A DNA stretch of 64,000 bases from Neoceratodus forsteri (GCA_016271365.2 CM057456.1:606055501-606119500); one strand, 5' to 3'; counted from the first letter of the stretch, positions 1 through 11,504 are shown. The notes: generated from the letters alone by a model not told the origin. Translations and numbers: made by a program.

Positions 1-605
1 CTTTCTTCCTTTGTGACTGCTAGCAACTCCCTCCCAGCCTATAAGTGGCTTCAGGGTTTCTCTTCCCTATGTGCATGATTTTGCACTTCTTTGCATTAAA
101 TCAGTTGCCACTCTTTGACCATTCTTCTGCTAGTTCAGATCTCTTCTCATTCTGCCCACCCCATCTGGATCATCTACTCTGTTGCAGATCTTGGTGTCAT
201 CTGCAAACAGACAAGCCTTACCCTCTAGTCCATCTGAGGTCACTAATGAAGATGTTGAATAGGACTGGCCCCAGGACTGATCCCTGAGTACCCACTTGTG
301 ACTTGCATCTCTTCTGACTGTATACCATTTACCACCACTCTCTGTTTTCTGCCCGTCAACCAGTTTGCCACCCAGTTGACCAACTTCTGACCCACCCCGA
401 GCCTACCTAGCTTATTTATCAATCTTCTATGTGGAACAGTGTCAAAAGCTTTGCTGAAGTCAAGGTAGGTGACATCAACTGCTCCCCCTTGGTCCACCAC
501 TCTGGTTACCCAGTCAAAGAAATCTATGAGATTAGTTTGACAGGACCTTCCTTTTGTAAACCCATGCTGTCTTGGATCCTGTGAAAACATTTTGGGCATC
601 AGCAT
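1..605 (-). mobile_element. CR1-type LINE, reverse transcriptase remnant
   Basis: Non-LTR retrotransposon RT fragment read on the minus strand. From about 570 down to 300 the frame holds the typical CR1 fingers and palm: a GFTKGRSC block, the motif-A string YLDFSKAFDTVPH, and a WLTGRKQRVVVNG block. The catalytic box is still readable as FADD at 196-207 (box C), followed by a degraded KEWQL thumb entry. Frames change near 300, where the expected GVPQGSVLGP box has become SGYSGISPG, and stops occur after box C. The copy therefore cannot encode an active enzyme. Its 3' part runs out of the window at position 1, and its 5' edge near 605 looks like ordinary 5' truncation. Clade assignment (CR1 rather than L2) rests on the DFSKAFDTVPH and FADDTK strings. 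Confidence 0.9.
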
Positions 606-769
606 GCTTGGTTTTGTGTTTTGTAGAGGGTGGCAAGTCTGAGGAGGTAGCTAAGGTTAAAGGAAGGCTGTTAGCACCTAGCAAGCATGAAATCTGAAGA
701 GGCGGCTGAGTTCAGGGGTGTGAAATTAACACCTGCTCATCAGCTTATCAGTGTGTGACAGTGTGAAAT

Positions 770-946
770 TGGAGCATTTAATCAAGAGTTGAGGGACTAA
801 ATTGTCCCATTAAACAGGCACCACAGTCCCTATTAAAAGGACATTGGATACATTGAGTTGAATGGCCACTTAATCGGTTCCTGGCAGGACGTCCCAATAA
901 AGTGGACGTCCAGTTAATCCACATCCTGATTAAGTGGCTTTGACTG
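770..946 (-). mobile_element. Tigger/pogo-like DNA transposon terminus
   Basis: Read on the minus strand, the end at 946 starts CAGTCAAAGCCACTTAATC and is directly flanked by a TA dinucleotide (947-948), the Tc1/mariner/pogo target. The interior is dotted with ATTAA and GGAC runs, as in Tigger-like non-autonomous elements. No opposite terminal inverted repeat is visible nearby, so only one end is preserved. No transposase frame is present. Confidence 0.5.
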
Positions 947-948
947 TA

Positions 949-2049
949 TTGAAGCGAGCAGTACAGCAGGAGCACAGGGGTGTTGGAGTGGCCTTCTTTG
1001 TAGGGATGGATTAAGCTGTGTGGTGTCTCCTGTTGGGGAACTGGGTTCTTCTATGTGCCTGGCCATGGGCAGACTGACTGGCTTGAGTTGCAGGGGGTCC
1101 TTATCTATCAGCCTGCTTATAATGGGGGCACTTCCTGCAGGTGTTTGCGAGAGTTTCCTTGCAATGGTGTTGGAATTATAGAGATTTCTGGTTCTCCATG
1201 ATTTTAACACTTGTGTAGATGACACCTCACCTACTGTAAATTAGCTTTCAAATTCTTCCAGCTTACGAATGAGCTTGAATTCAAGCAAGATATTTTTGCA
1301 GCTATGCATGAAAGAGGTCATATACTGAACTGCGTTTTCTCAACAGGTATGGGAGACAAATAATATCGCAGTGGAGCCTGTCATGTGGTGGGACCATTGC
1401 ACTATTTAGTTCAATACTGGGGGCCGTGGTTATGCCACCTCTGATCATGGAGGCAATACAAATCCAAGCTTAATGTGACCTGGATCCAGTTAGGTTTCTT
1501 AGTTTATTGAATACCTTGGGTTTGGCAGGTGCCTTCTCTGCGGAATGCACTACCACAGATGAGGTATATAACTGAACCTTGTCTGGCACAGGAAGCTCCC
1601 TAGTACCAGTTTGTTCACATCTAGAAACTTCACGGTAAAGTGCTCCTTAGTTTATACCTGAGCTTCAGCAGTTGAAGGTCCTGGAGCACAGATTAGTGTG
1701 CATGTGGAGAAAAGGGAGGAGGCCTTGCTGGCCTATTAGGAGAGACATTAGGAGGAAATTTGTGCAGAGTGAAATAAATTCTTCCCTGGGATGATTACAG
1801 CTGATAGGAACATGGTTTTCACAAACTTTGGAAAGTCTTCAACTGCCTGACTGTTTGTGAAGCAATGTGCTTGTCTCCTTGGAGTGGTGGGAGTGGTTTG
1901 CTTTGTTCTTAAAGGCCAAGACTGTCAGCATCTGGCATTGAATTTCCTCTACTGCTGGTAGGAAAAGATGCACATAGTCGGGAGGAGTCAGAGGGCTGTT
2001 GGGTCTTGGATGGAGTTTCTGTAGTTGTATGATAAGGTCGTTGAAGGCA
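949..2049. other. Unassigned non-coding DNA
   Basis: I see no coherent protein homology, tRNA-like promoter or tandem repeat here. Parts close to 1840-2049 may be the diverged 5' continuation (linker region) of the L2 element that follows on the plus strand, but this cannot be shown by eye. Confidence 0.4.
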
Positions 2050-2766
2050 GTCATTGATTTGAATTGTGCCACATGTAGACTGGTCCAGGCTCTGACCCAG
2101 TAGCTCAAAGCTGATGTGGGGCCCTTCACTCTGGTCTTTGCAAGGAACATCAATTCCTGTTTGCATCAGGGCCTTGTCCTAGCTACTCTAAACGGGAAAG
2201 TGGTGAGGCCCTTATTCATGAAGTCATGTTTAGATTCTTACGTCCTCGTTAATTATAAGTCTGTCTTCAACCTTCATTTTTTGACAACATTTGTGGAGAA
2301 AGTTATCATGGAGCAGCTGGTGGAACACCTGGAGGTTAGTAACATCCTGCTACCATTCCAGTCTAGTTTTTGTAGGTACCACTGCATATAGGCAGCTCAT
2401 CTGAATATGTAATGAGCTCTGCCTGGTCAGGATCAGGGAGTTTTTCAATCTTAATTCTATTCATCCTTTCCTGAGCTTTTGACACCCTTAATCATTGGGT
2501 GATGGTTGACAGACTGGATGTGTATAGAGGATTATCTGATACTGTTCAGAAATAGTTCCAGTCATTCCTTGCAGTAAGTGAGCAGTCCATAGCTATTGGT
2601 TCTTACCAGTCATACCTGAATGGTCAGGAGCACTGCAGTGTACGTCAAGGATCACCCCATTGCTCATGTTGTTTGCAGTGTATATACTGCCAATCAATAA
2701 GATGAAAAAGCAATACAGCATGGGAATTTGCTATGATGCAGATGATAGCCAGCTATATCAAGGCTG

Positions 2767-2837
2767 GTTCCATGATGTAATGGTTAGCATTCTGGACTTC
2801 AAATCCAGTGATCCAAGTTCAAATCTCAATGGAATAT
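2767..2837 (+). pseudogene. tRNA-Gln-like pseudogene with TCA anticodon
   Basis: A 71-72 nt cloverleaf-like sequence starting GGTTCCATGATGTAATGG. It resembles vertebrate tRNA-Gln in acceptor 5' strand, D arm (A box TGTAATGGTTAGC) and anticodon stem CTGGA/TCCAG. The seven-base loop is CTTCAAA, so positions 34-36 read TCA (UGA-reading) rather than CTG or TTG. The T stem CCAAG/CTCAA has three mismatches out of five, and the acceptor 3' strand TGGAATA pairs at only five of seven positions. The B box GTTCAAATC is intact. It is therefore best read as a tRNA-derived pseudogene or SINE head inserted in the L2 element, not a functional suppressor or selenocysteine tRNA. Confidence 0.7.
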
Positions 2838-2839
2838 AA

Positions 2840-3018
2840 TCTCTTCTTGAGGCAGTATAGCACTGTGGTTTAGGGCTCTGAGCTACAAACTTGGAAACCT
2901 GGGTTTGAATTCCACAGCCCCCACTTGCATACTGTGTGACCATGAGCAAGTCACTTAACTTCCTTGTGCTCCCAGGTCACACCTGGAAACAAGCTTCAAC
3001 TTAGTGTGCCTTTCCTGG
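2840..3018 (+). mobile_element. tRNA-headed CORE-SINE (MIR-like), plus strand
   Basis: The head at about 2846-2915 resembles the MIR promoter: A box TAGCACTGTGGTTTAGGGC and B box GGGTTTGAATTCC. The middle (2930-2970) contains TGTGTGACCATGAGCAAG followed by TCACTTAAC, the CORE signature of MIR-type SINEs. The last 50 bases carry CACACCTGGAAACAAGC and CCTTTCCTGGTTAAATAA, a tail shared with the family-A LINEs of this window. It sits directly after the tRNA-Gln-like segment, and both interrupt the L2 RT. Confidence 0.8.
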
Positions 3019-3857
3019 TTAAATAATTTCTCCTTTCCCTTTTCCCATATCAGACCTTTGCTCCTGACAGGGCTTCTTATGTGCTGTTATTACATAAGTG
3101 TCTTGCAGATATCAGAACCTAAATAGCCTCCAGCTGGTTAGTGCTCAATCTGGGCAAGTCAGAATTGATTTTAGTTGGATCAGAAATACAGGTTTTAGCT
3201 CATAGGTGTAACCTGAAGCTACCATACTTGCTTGAGGTTGTCATAGAAGTACACAGCCTGGACTAGTCCTAGATGGATACTCAGGCACTGGCGTGGTCAA
3301 AGGCTGCTCTGTTATCTAAGAAACACTCCCATGCTGTACCCCTACCTATAGTCTACTGATTTGTGTATACTGCTGCATGCCTTTGTTTCCTTTAGACCGC
3401 ACTACTGCAATTCTCTCTATGAGAGTTTGCCTGGAGGTTAGACTCACTTGCTAAAGCTAGTCAATAATGTAGCAGCAAGGCTTCTGACTTCTGTATGGAA
3501 GTCAGAAGATATTATACCTTCATTACAAGTTCTGGGCTGGATGCCATTTAGATGATGGGTGTATGTCAGAGTACTTTTGTTGACTCATAAAGCTCTGAAT
3601 GACCTAATCCTTGTATACCTCCACAAGCTCTTGAGACCATACGTGCCTCATAGGGTGATGGGGTCCATAGAAAAGGGACTTCTCATACCACCATCATGTC
3701 TGAAGTCTGCAGATGAATAGTCTGTTTCACTGGCTGATCCTATTCTGTGGAATGCACTTCCTGTCATCATCTGTCTTTCTCCCTTAAAAAACATCTGCTA
3801 TGTCTGGCCTTTTTAGGCCATGCATAAACTAGAAATCCTGTCTTTGTATAAATCATT

Positions 3858-4255
3858 TACTATTGGTTTTAGAAAGAAGGGAATGAGAGGTCATAAAAGA
3901 GACTTTCAAATACCTCAAGGGTGTCAACAAGGTCAACCCTGGGGTTCTCGTTAGGTTCAACAAGAACAGGAACAAAAGGGAAAACAATTGTAACTTGCAG
4001 GTGGAAGTTTCATGAAGAAAGCCACAAAGCACTTCTTCACAGAGAGAATGGTCACAGGGTGGAATAGACTGCCATAGGAGGTAGCAAGCCAGAAAATGCT
4101 TAGAGGTGTTAGAAGGGGTTGGGATAAGGTGAAAGGATGGCTAAAGGTGACGGGGGGGATTGGAGTGCAAGGTAACAAAAATTGCATGAACTTCATATCA
4201 AGCAACATCGATTGACCGTAAGGAATTTTTTCTGCTGGGTTTTGGTATGTTTGTA
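3858..4255 (+). mobile_element. CR1-type LINE 3' fragment
   Basis: In shifting plus-strand frames this reads FKYLKGVNKVNPGVL near 3910-3955, then a decayed RRxxxxFFTERVVxxWN region at 4010-4070. That is the conserved C-terminal segment of CR1 ORF2, also present in the better copies at 39.3 kb and 41.3 kb. The end near 4205-4250 (GACCGTAAGG, TTCTGCTGG) matches the CR1 3' UTR pattern of the 41.7-kb copy. It lies between two L2-like pieces and so was probably inserted into the L2 element. Confidence 0.75.
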
Positions 4256-4405
4256 TATTATTTTTCAATGTTATGCACTTCACAATTTAGTACAGTGTTT
4301 GATGTGTTGCATGTCTTACTCTGAACATTTTCTCCATCCAATGGAATCTGTCTTGTCAGTGCTCTGAGCCCTGGAAAGGCAATGAACAAATAAAATGCTA
4401 ATACA
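4256..4405 (+). mobile_element. Probable L2 LINE 3' terminus
   Basis: Contains TGCTCTGAGCCCTGGAAAGG followed by AATGAACAAATAAAATG, the usual 3'-end style of L2 elements. It probably continues the L2 copy that is interrupted at 3857 by the CR1 fragment. The link between the two is inferred from order and orientation. Confidence 0.5.
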
Positions 4406-4407
4406 GT

Positions 4408-4606
4408 ATGTCTAGTACTACTACTACTGTACTACTATTCCTATCACTACTAAAATTACTGTTATTTCTACTACTGCTACTGCTATTACTACTGCTGCTG
4501 CTACTACTTCTACTACTGCTGTTGCTAGTACTACTACTGTTATTACTATTACTGATGCTACTACTACTAATGTTATTACTACTACTGCTGCTATTACAAC
4601 AGTAGT
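4408..4606. repeat. Degenerate trinucleotide microsatellite (CTA/CTG/TTA)n
   Basis: About 200 bp of imperfect ACT/TAC/TGC/TTA triplets. It is open in one frame and would give an almost pure leucine peptide of about 65 residues, which is a low-complexity artefact and not a gene. It lies at the junction of the L2 3' end and the following SINE, a common place for microsatellite growth. Confidence 0.9.
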
Positions 4607-4609
4607 ACT

Positions 4610-4800
4610 ATTTTATTTTACAGCTTATTTGCCCAGGATACCTAGCTAAGATGCAACATCTCTTTTCCAGTGAGGCCCAGCTTCTGTCCATTTCCACAGC
4701 TGGGTGGGCTGATACACGGGGAGGTTAACTGACTTGCTTAAGGTCACATAGTGGGTATTTGGCTCTAGTGGGGTTGGAACCTGTGATTACAGTAGGAAAC
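4610..4800 (-). mobile_element. tRNA-derived SINE body and tail, minus strand (family B, copy 1)
   Basis: Read on the minus strand it matches the copy at 55.08-55.32 kb: a CCAAATACCCACTATGTGAC block with a CORE-like AAGCAAGTCAGTTAACC string, then CAGCTGTGGAAATGG, then GATGTTGCATCTTAGCTAGG, ending with a short AATAAAATAG tail. The tRNA-like head seen in the second copy is missing or unrecognisable here. Confidence 0.7.
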
Positions 4801-6826
4801 AAATTCAAATGGTTTGTCCCCCCGTTCTTTTTACCATCAGTGGCCACATATTTACTCTGTATGTTCAAAAGGGGGCCTTGCTGGCCAGAAACAGTTATCT
4901 ACTGTGCAGAGGTACGACAACAGTAATAAAAAAAATTCAACCCTAAAGAATCAATCAAGGCTATCGCAACCAGTTTGAGGCACCCATATATCACTGATGT
5001 GAACAGAATCCAGTATTGTACAAAGGACAGTGTTAGAATGAACGGGTGCTGCTACACCTCTTAACTTGTCAGCATTCAAATGCATAGTACTGCTCACAAA
5101 ATGCAGATCAAACAGACAGAATGTGTAGCAAGTAATATGTTTAAATAAGTAGTATTGCCTGGAAGAGCAGACAGAAAGTGTTATAAAGGTTTGACTGTAC
5201 CCAGCAGTGACTTTTTCTGAAGTACTTTTCTTTCTCTGTGTGCCAGTCAGTAGACCTTACACCCGACAATGCATGGGGAGATGTCTTGAGCAGCACTGCA
5301 CCTGACAAATGACACATCCAATGCAATCCCCCTTCATACCTTATCAGCACTATTACCTAACTCATTGTGACATCACAAGCATAGGTGCCAAAAGCTATAG
5401 GTGAAGGATGGTGACACCCCCCCACTTTTGTCCATGAGTAGTCAAAGTGCCCCTATAATGCACGCAAGGTCAGAAGGGAAGCAATCATAGACTCTTTTGT
5501 AATCACTACAACCCTGCACCCACTTTTCCCAATGTTCTGGCACCCATGAATTCACAAGTGAGCAATCTGGCTGAGGGTGATTGGATCTTCTTGGTTAGTC
5601 ATGATGTCCCAATGAGTGAGACCACAGTACTGATGAGGCATGAAGTGGAACTGAACCAGGTATGTCTGCTTCTGGATAAAACACTGCAACACACATTACA
5701 AACAAACAGCTCATGACAGCAAGTATACACCAGTTAAAAAATATTTTTCGATGTTTGTAAGACGCTTGCACAATGTCATACATGTATACTGCACACTCCC
5801 AAATTAGTTCGGAGCTGAAACTCTGATGGCATTCCCTGGGTGTGACATGCAACCCCCCCCCAGTTTCTCAAGATTTTTCTTGTGTCAGTGCTGGACTGTT
5901 CTGTGCTGGCCTGCAAGCTGTGGAGATGCTGTTTTGTGAATTTAAAATATCTATAACATAAACAATCTGTTTCTACTGTTCCGTGAATACCATTTTGTGA
6001 CAGGACAGCACTTTAGAGTGAATTGCCTGTCCCATAATAAACAAAGTGTCAGCCTCGTATTTAACATTACACTTCAGCTCCACCTACAGTTACAGGCACT
6101 ATATTCATTGGTGGGACAAAGGACATCTCAGTGACAGACGTCAACGTTTTTCCATTATCGCTGCTGCATCCTTGCTTCCAACAAATTGCACTGAAAAAAG
6201 GCTTATTTGTGATTATGGGGATTGGAATGCATACTTACTATCTGTGTAAACAGAATAGTTCTGGCTTAGGCCCTCTTCAAAGTAATAATTAAATGTCATG
6301 AATAGACTTCAGCTGTGTAGCTTTAAACATAACTGGAAGCACTGCTAAACTACGTAATTGAGTCAATGCATACTAATAATCACTGACCAGTATGCTTTTG
6401 AGTGTGTTTGGACAGATTAATGACACATTAAGGCACACACCTAGCAGTTGGAATTAAATTAATAACCACAGCAAGCTGCCACCACTGACATGTTTAATTG
6501 ACCATGCTATTTCACATCTTCTTTAAATTTCAGCATAACAGACACTTATGTACATACTGATTATGTCAAAGCTGCCTACAGTGACTTTAACATAGGAAAA
6601 CATTTCCCTCTGGTTTACTCCAGAAGGAATTAATGAGTGGTTGAAATGAGTTTCATTGTATGCCTGATTCTGTAACGCAACGTGTGCCTTGAATAAAATG
6701 TAAATGCCTACTGAAACTCTCTTTGATGGAAAACTCAATGGATCCTGGCAGAATTTAAGAACATATTGCAAGCAACTGATTAAATCAGTACTCTGCAGGA
6801 AGAAACTGAAATGTTACTGGAATATT
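4801..6826. other. Unassigned AT-rich non-coding DNA
   Basis: No gene, RNA or clear repeat was recognised over about 2 kb. One small signal is at 5384-5440: CATAGGTGCC followed within 50 bases by a run of C before ACTTTTG. This resembles the presumed transposon ends at 29338 (+) and about 41935 (-). Open frames here are short and lack homology. Confidence 0.5.
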
Positions 6827-9660
6827 ATATTTATTTTTTTATTGATTTATTTAAAAGAGTTTTACCAGGAAAGACATACTGAGCACAAATAGCTAGTCTC
6901 CAGATGCAGCCTAGGGGAAGGGGGCAGAGGGATAAGTACAGGGTGTAATACAATATACAATAGTACAACAGTTCAATCGGATGGTAAACAATAATACAAT
7001 GGGACAGTGGTTGCACAGAGTTTACAGTAGAATAATATATACAATTAAAATAGTAGCTATGTCCAGAAGCAGTATTCCTACTTTCTATTAGACAGAGTTT
7101 ACAATAGAATAATTATAGACCATTAAAAATAGTTGCAATGTCCTGAGGAAATAGCATAAGGAGTATTTTAAGTTATTAGCAAGGCAGAAATACAGGAGAG
7201 ATAGACTCAGTTATTAACGTCAGTAATTATGGTTCAGCCTGTCCATGGTGTGAGGGGGGTTGTTTGGAGGAAGATAAAAGAGAAATTGGAGGGGGAGGTA
7301 GAGGTAAAGAGGGCAGAGGAGGTGTGGGATGGGAGGAGGCAGAAGTAGGCAAAATAGTGAGAAAAGGAGGGGTTGGGTGAGGGGGGAGGGAGGGGACCAA
7401 TTAGAGGAAGGAGAAGAGCAATCCAGGGTAGAGTGAGGGATAATGAGGATCGGGAAGTAGGTGGATGTGCGAGAAAGGGAAGAGTTGGGTGAGAGGGGGT
7501 AATTTCTAGGGGCTTGATACACAAGGGGGAGGGAATGGGGTGGGAAGAGAGAGGTTTGGAGTGGACGGAAGCATGAGGAAGGAGAGGAGAGGTGAGCAAG
7601 GAGATTGGCAGTTGATATGGGGCAGTTACAATAAGGAGGGTCGTGAGCTTGGATTAGACAGGATAAGGAGTGTTTGGAGGAAGCAGATGGAATGATTGGA
7701 GTAGAGAATTGCAGAGATTAGGAAAGTAGAAGGAGAAAGCAGCCTGACCAGCAAGGTAATTGAGGGAGGGGAGAAAGAGAGAGGGAGGGGCGAGCCTGGA
7801 TTTCAGAGGCAGTAGAAGGAGGGGCATAGGCAAGATGAGGGCTCAGATCGGGAAGTTGGCCAATACTTTGAAATGAAAGAGGCAGAATGAGTTAGGTGGA
7901 GATCATCCAGTGAAGGGAGGGAAAGAGCAGAGTACAGAGAGCAGTTGTGGGTGCGGGGAGAACAGTTCAAGGCAAAATGGCAGAAGGAGTGGAATAGAGG
8001 ATCCATTCTGGCTAGGGCAGCACCATAGACTATGTCTCCATAACTGAGGATGGGGAGGCTCAACTTAGTGATGATATCATAGCATGTAGGAGTTGGAATA
8101 CAGGTCTTATTCCTATAGAGGGCACCAAGCTTGGGAAGGAGTTTTTTGAGAATGATATCTATGTGCTGAGAAAAATTGTGGTGTCAGTTGAGGCAGACCC
8201 CAATGTACTTAATGAGGGCATGTGGTCAATTGTGCCTCCATTTAGGGTGTGGAAGGAGGGGACGGATGGGAGCTTGGATAGCCTTGGCCTAGTACCAAAG
8301 CACATAGAGACCATTTTTTTAGTGTTCAGGGATAGCTGATTTGATTTTAACCATTTCTGGACAGCGTCAAAGTCAGGTTGAAGTTTGGGTATTAACTCAG
8401 CTGGAGAAGACCAAGAGGCAAATGGGACTGTGTAATTCACGTACATGTGAATGGACGTTGATGGACAGGCAGAGGGATGGTCATTGAGGAAGATGAAAAA
8501 AAGTAGAGGGCTAATGACAGAGCCTTGGAGGGACTCCAGTGTGAATGGTGGTGGGGGGAAAGGGTTTCTCCAATTAACACTGATTGCAATATATCTGTCA
8601 GGTAAGAGCTGAACCAGTTTGTTGAGGAGTCTGAGAGACCTGCTGCTTTTAATCTTAAGAGGAGTAGAGGGTGGGAGACAATGTTGAAAGCTTCTGCTAA
8701 ATCAACAAAAATGGTGGCAGTAAGGTGGCCATGGTCCATCCCTATGTGGATGGCACTGGTGAGCCTGAAGAGGGAGGAGATGATGGAGTGGTTTTGCAAA
8801 AGCCAGAAAGGAAGGGGGTGAAGAATGAAGAAGAGTTGAGGAAGGTAGGAGAGCTGGGACAATACTATACATCTTTGCAGCTTGGATAAGGCTGGGAAGA
8901 AGGAGATATGGTGGAAGTTGTGAGGAGAGGAGGAGTCACCTCCTTTAGGTAGAGGTATGACTATTGCACATTTCCAGGTGTCTGGGATGGAGGCAAGAGA
9001 GAAAGAAAGGTTGAGAAGGGAGGAGATGGGAATGGCAATGGCAGGGGCACAGAAGTAAAGGAGCCTGGGGTCCTGTCCATCAGGGCCCACCTTTCTGGGG
9101 GTTGAGAGCTAGGAGAGCTTTTAGAGAGGTGGCTGGGGTGAATGGAGAGAAGGAGAATGGAGCTTCCTGGGGAGGGTGGGAGGAGGCGGGGTGGAGGAGA
9201 GGAGTGAGAAGGCATAGGTGGTAAAGTAGGAGTTGAAAGCAGAGGCTACAGAAAGAGGTTCAGAGATGATGGTGTTGCCTACCTTGAGGACAGGCAAGGC
9301 GGACTGGGTAGAGGTGGAGAAGAGGGCGTGGATTACTTTCCAGAACTTGGAGGGGTGATTAAGAATTTTCTGGAAAGATGAGGAAAAGAACTCAGCCTTC
9401 ACTAACTTGGTAGCTCTAATAGAAGTATTTCTCCAGGTGCAGTATATGTTACTGTATACCAGGGAGCCAGTGGATTTGTGCAACTTCCATGCCAGGTCAT
9501 GTGAGCGGAGGCATGCCAGAAATTCAGCTGAGATCCAGGGGAGGTGAAAATCTTTGACCCTGGTTTTTCATAGTGGAGCATACTGATCTCAGATATATAG
9601 AAATTTGGATTGAAAGTACTGTAGGGCTTGGTTTAAGTTTTTGGCCACTGTGATAGGAGA
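6827..9660 (-). mobile_element. Family-A LINE (L2/Maui-like), copy 1
   Basis: Minus-strand non-LTR element, 5'-truncated near 9660, with its 3' tail at 6827-6880 (CTTTCCTGGTAAAAC, then TTTTAAATAAATC). From 9480 to 9300 lies the pre-RT segment (AEFFSSSFQKILNHPSKFW). RT follows from 9090 to 8160: VIPLPKGGDSSSP, ATIFVDLAEAF at motif A, SYLTDILQSV, and a broken box B. Box C is changed to YVNYT at about 8430-8446, so both catalytic aspartates are lost. Downstream come SNQLSLNTKKM (thumb) and an ILSYGDIVYG block at about 8035. G-rich plus-strand tracts at 7240-7800 encode proline/serine-rich minus-strand frames that are poorly conserved. Decay is advanced, with several frameshifts. Confidence 0.8.
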
Positions 9661-9814
9661 TCAGCTGTGTTTATTAAATTAGCACATAGTTAGAATAAAT
9701 CAAGTGAACAGAAGGACCAGATTTTTATCATTTTGGGGGAAACTCCGGGGCAGTGAATATTACTCATGCAGTAAACCATACAGTGGTCATTAAGCACATC
9801 GGGGGTCCATTTAT

Positions 9815-10343
9815 TGAAACAAGCTACAGTATGTTAATGCATACATTAGGGTTACAAAGCCACAAAATGAGGGAAATGTGGCTGCAGGATTTTTTTCAAC
9901 TCCAACACCAACTTCCCTCCCTCTGGCCCTAACCTCATTATCAAAGACCAAAATGCAGGTCCAGGGGGCTACTACTTCAAGCAACACATACAAAGTCATA
10001 CCCTGCATGTCTGCTCCTTAACATAGGGCCTACAGGATCAGTCATAACTTTGTTTCTAAGATCAGTCATACTGCAACTTTTTTCATGCAGAACCCTGCGG
10101 ACCCAATGTAAAGTAGATGATCAGTCATAATTTGCCTTGTACAGGGCCCCATGCCTGTAGCTTAAAGCAACAGACATGTGGGGCACATCCTTGGATCCAT
10201 AGCTTGGCCTTGGGTCCCGAGAGCAGGGGCTGGAAGGGAAGTGGACATTAGGGTTGAGAAAACTTGAATGTCACATTTCCTTCCTTTTGTGGCTTTGTAA
10301 CCATAATGCGTGCATTATTGTAGTTTATTGCAATGAATTCCCT
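9815..10343. mobile_element. Inverted-repeat (MITE-like) DNA element
   Basis: Arms of about 75 bp face each other: 9815-9890 and the reverse complement of 10270-10343. Both contain GGTTACAAAGCCACAAAA and GGAAATGTG, preceded by a TACAxTA/TTAATGCA-type segment, at roughly 80% identity by eye. The 380 bp between them has no open frame of interest. No superfamily could be assigned. Confidence 0.65.
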
Positions 10344-10570
10344 TACTAGTTAAGAAAACGGAGTTGTAGCATGCTTCACAGAGGGACCTTCAGACCCTAC
10401 ATGAAGCAGGAGGTGAGTTGTAACTTGCTTCACGCACAGCACCCTGGGCCATGCAAATGGCAGGAGATACATTTTAACTTGCAGAGGTGTGTCCTAACTT
10501 ACATTATGCAGGGATCTTGCACAAGTTATTACTTTCTGTGCATAAACTGGAGATCAGACATAACTTTCTT
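10010..10570. repeat. Degenerate short repeats (about 45-60 bp) around an inverted-repeat arm
   Basis: Loose repeats of a TAACTTGCTTCATGCAGG-like unit occur at about 10077, 10365, 10412, 10472 and 10497, on both sides of the right arm of the inverted-repeat element. Spacing is irregular and identity is low, so this may be a very old tandem array. Confidence 0.35.
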
Positions 10571-11462
10571 ACTATTTTGTTTCTATATGGCTTTAATTGT
10601 AATACAAACTGTACATTATGATTTTCTTGTGGTGGTGTGCTTGACTGGTTTTCATGTAATTTTGGCTATAAATATCTTGTTTGTGTAGGACTTAGTTAAT
10701 TTTTCACAAATCATTTTTTTTAATTCCCCCAAGTAACTCACAAACCGAAGAAAAAACAATGAGTTCTTCTACTCTTCAGTCATGTTCTTGACTATTTTTA
10801 TCTCAGTGTTTGTTCTTTTGTTATGTCTTACAAAGTGCACAAGACTTCTGCTGTGCACATGCTGAGTTTGTTAATGTCTGCTTCAGTGATTTTTTTGATG
10901 CACTCATGGACACTTTTTTAATTAAAACACTAACTATAATTAAGTTTTTTAATGTAGGCTCAGATGTTCATTAGACTGTCTTCTGATGAGCCACACAAAT
11001 GTCATCTTTTGAGTAGTTGTAAGTATTTTTATGATTTTAGCTTTTAAAGTTTTTTCATCATCAACTTTAATTGGAAAAAAATGTTTCTATTTTCCTTGAG
11101 ATAGTTTATTTACAACTGAATAAATGGTCCACACATGCATGACTTTTAAACATAAATGACTTTAAAACTGAATAAACTTTGTTTAAAAAAAAGCTGCTTC
11201 CTTGGATCAAACTCTAATGAACCTGTAAGTTTCATAATGTACTGTAACTATACTTAGTTTTTTCATAGACTATTGAACACACATTCACAAATGATTATGG
11301 TTTGAACCACCAATCTAATTTTCAGCAAATTGCCAAAACATTATCCTCCAGTACTTAGACTACACATACCCAATGCTGCAGTCCTAGGGTGAAATCGACA
11401 AGATATATGGTGTAAAAAAATCCAAATTTTTCACACAAACACTAACGCAACCCAAATATACA
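10571..11462. other. Unassigned AT-rich DNA
   Basis: No homology, tRNA-like promoter or strong repeat was seen. Confidence 0.4.
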
Positions 11463-11472
11463 GATAAATAGA

Positions 11473-11504
<32 letters not shown>

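Larger units (their letters stand above)
2050..3855 (+). mobile_element. L2-clade LINE, ORF2 reverse transcriptase remnant (interrupted)
   Basis: Plus-strand L2/CR1-group RT. Between 2190 and 2385 the frame carries the RT-0/RT-1 region: KVVRPLFMKSCLDS, then EKVIMEQLVEHLEVSN and a FQSSFCRYH block. Motif A is decayed around 2465-2490. Box C is readable as Y-D-A-D-D at 2732-2746, the one-residue insertion being unusual. The reading is broken at about 2761 by a tRNA-like sequence and a SINE, and resumes near 3045. From 3130 to 3790 come the L2 thumb and C-terminal blocks: LGKSELILVGS, a degraded LDYCNSLY-like block, AARLLTS, then LTHKALNDL and a WNALP block near the end. Many stops and frameshifts make it a fossil. 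A further CR1 fragment follows at 3858, and a probable L2 3' end lies beyond that. Confidence 0.85.

Noticed and set aside
2767..2837. Functional opal-suppressor or selenocysteine tRNA
   Set aside because: The body is tRNA-Gln-like, not the long-arm selenocysteine type, and the T arm and acceptor have several mismatches.
4408..4605. A 65-residue poly-leucine peptide
   Set aside because: It is the translation of a CTA/CTG/TTA microsatellite.
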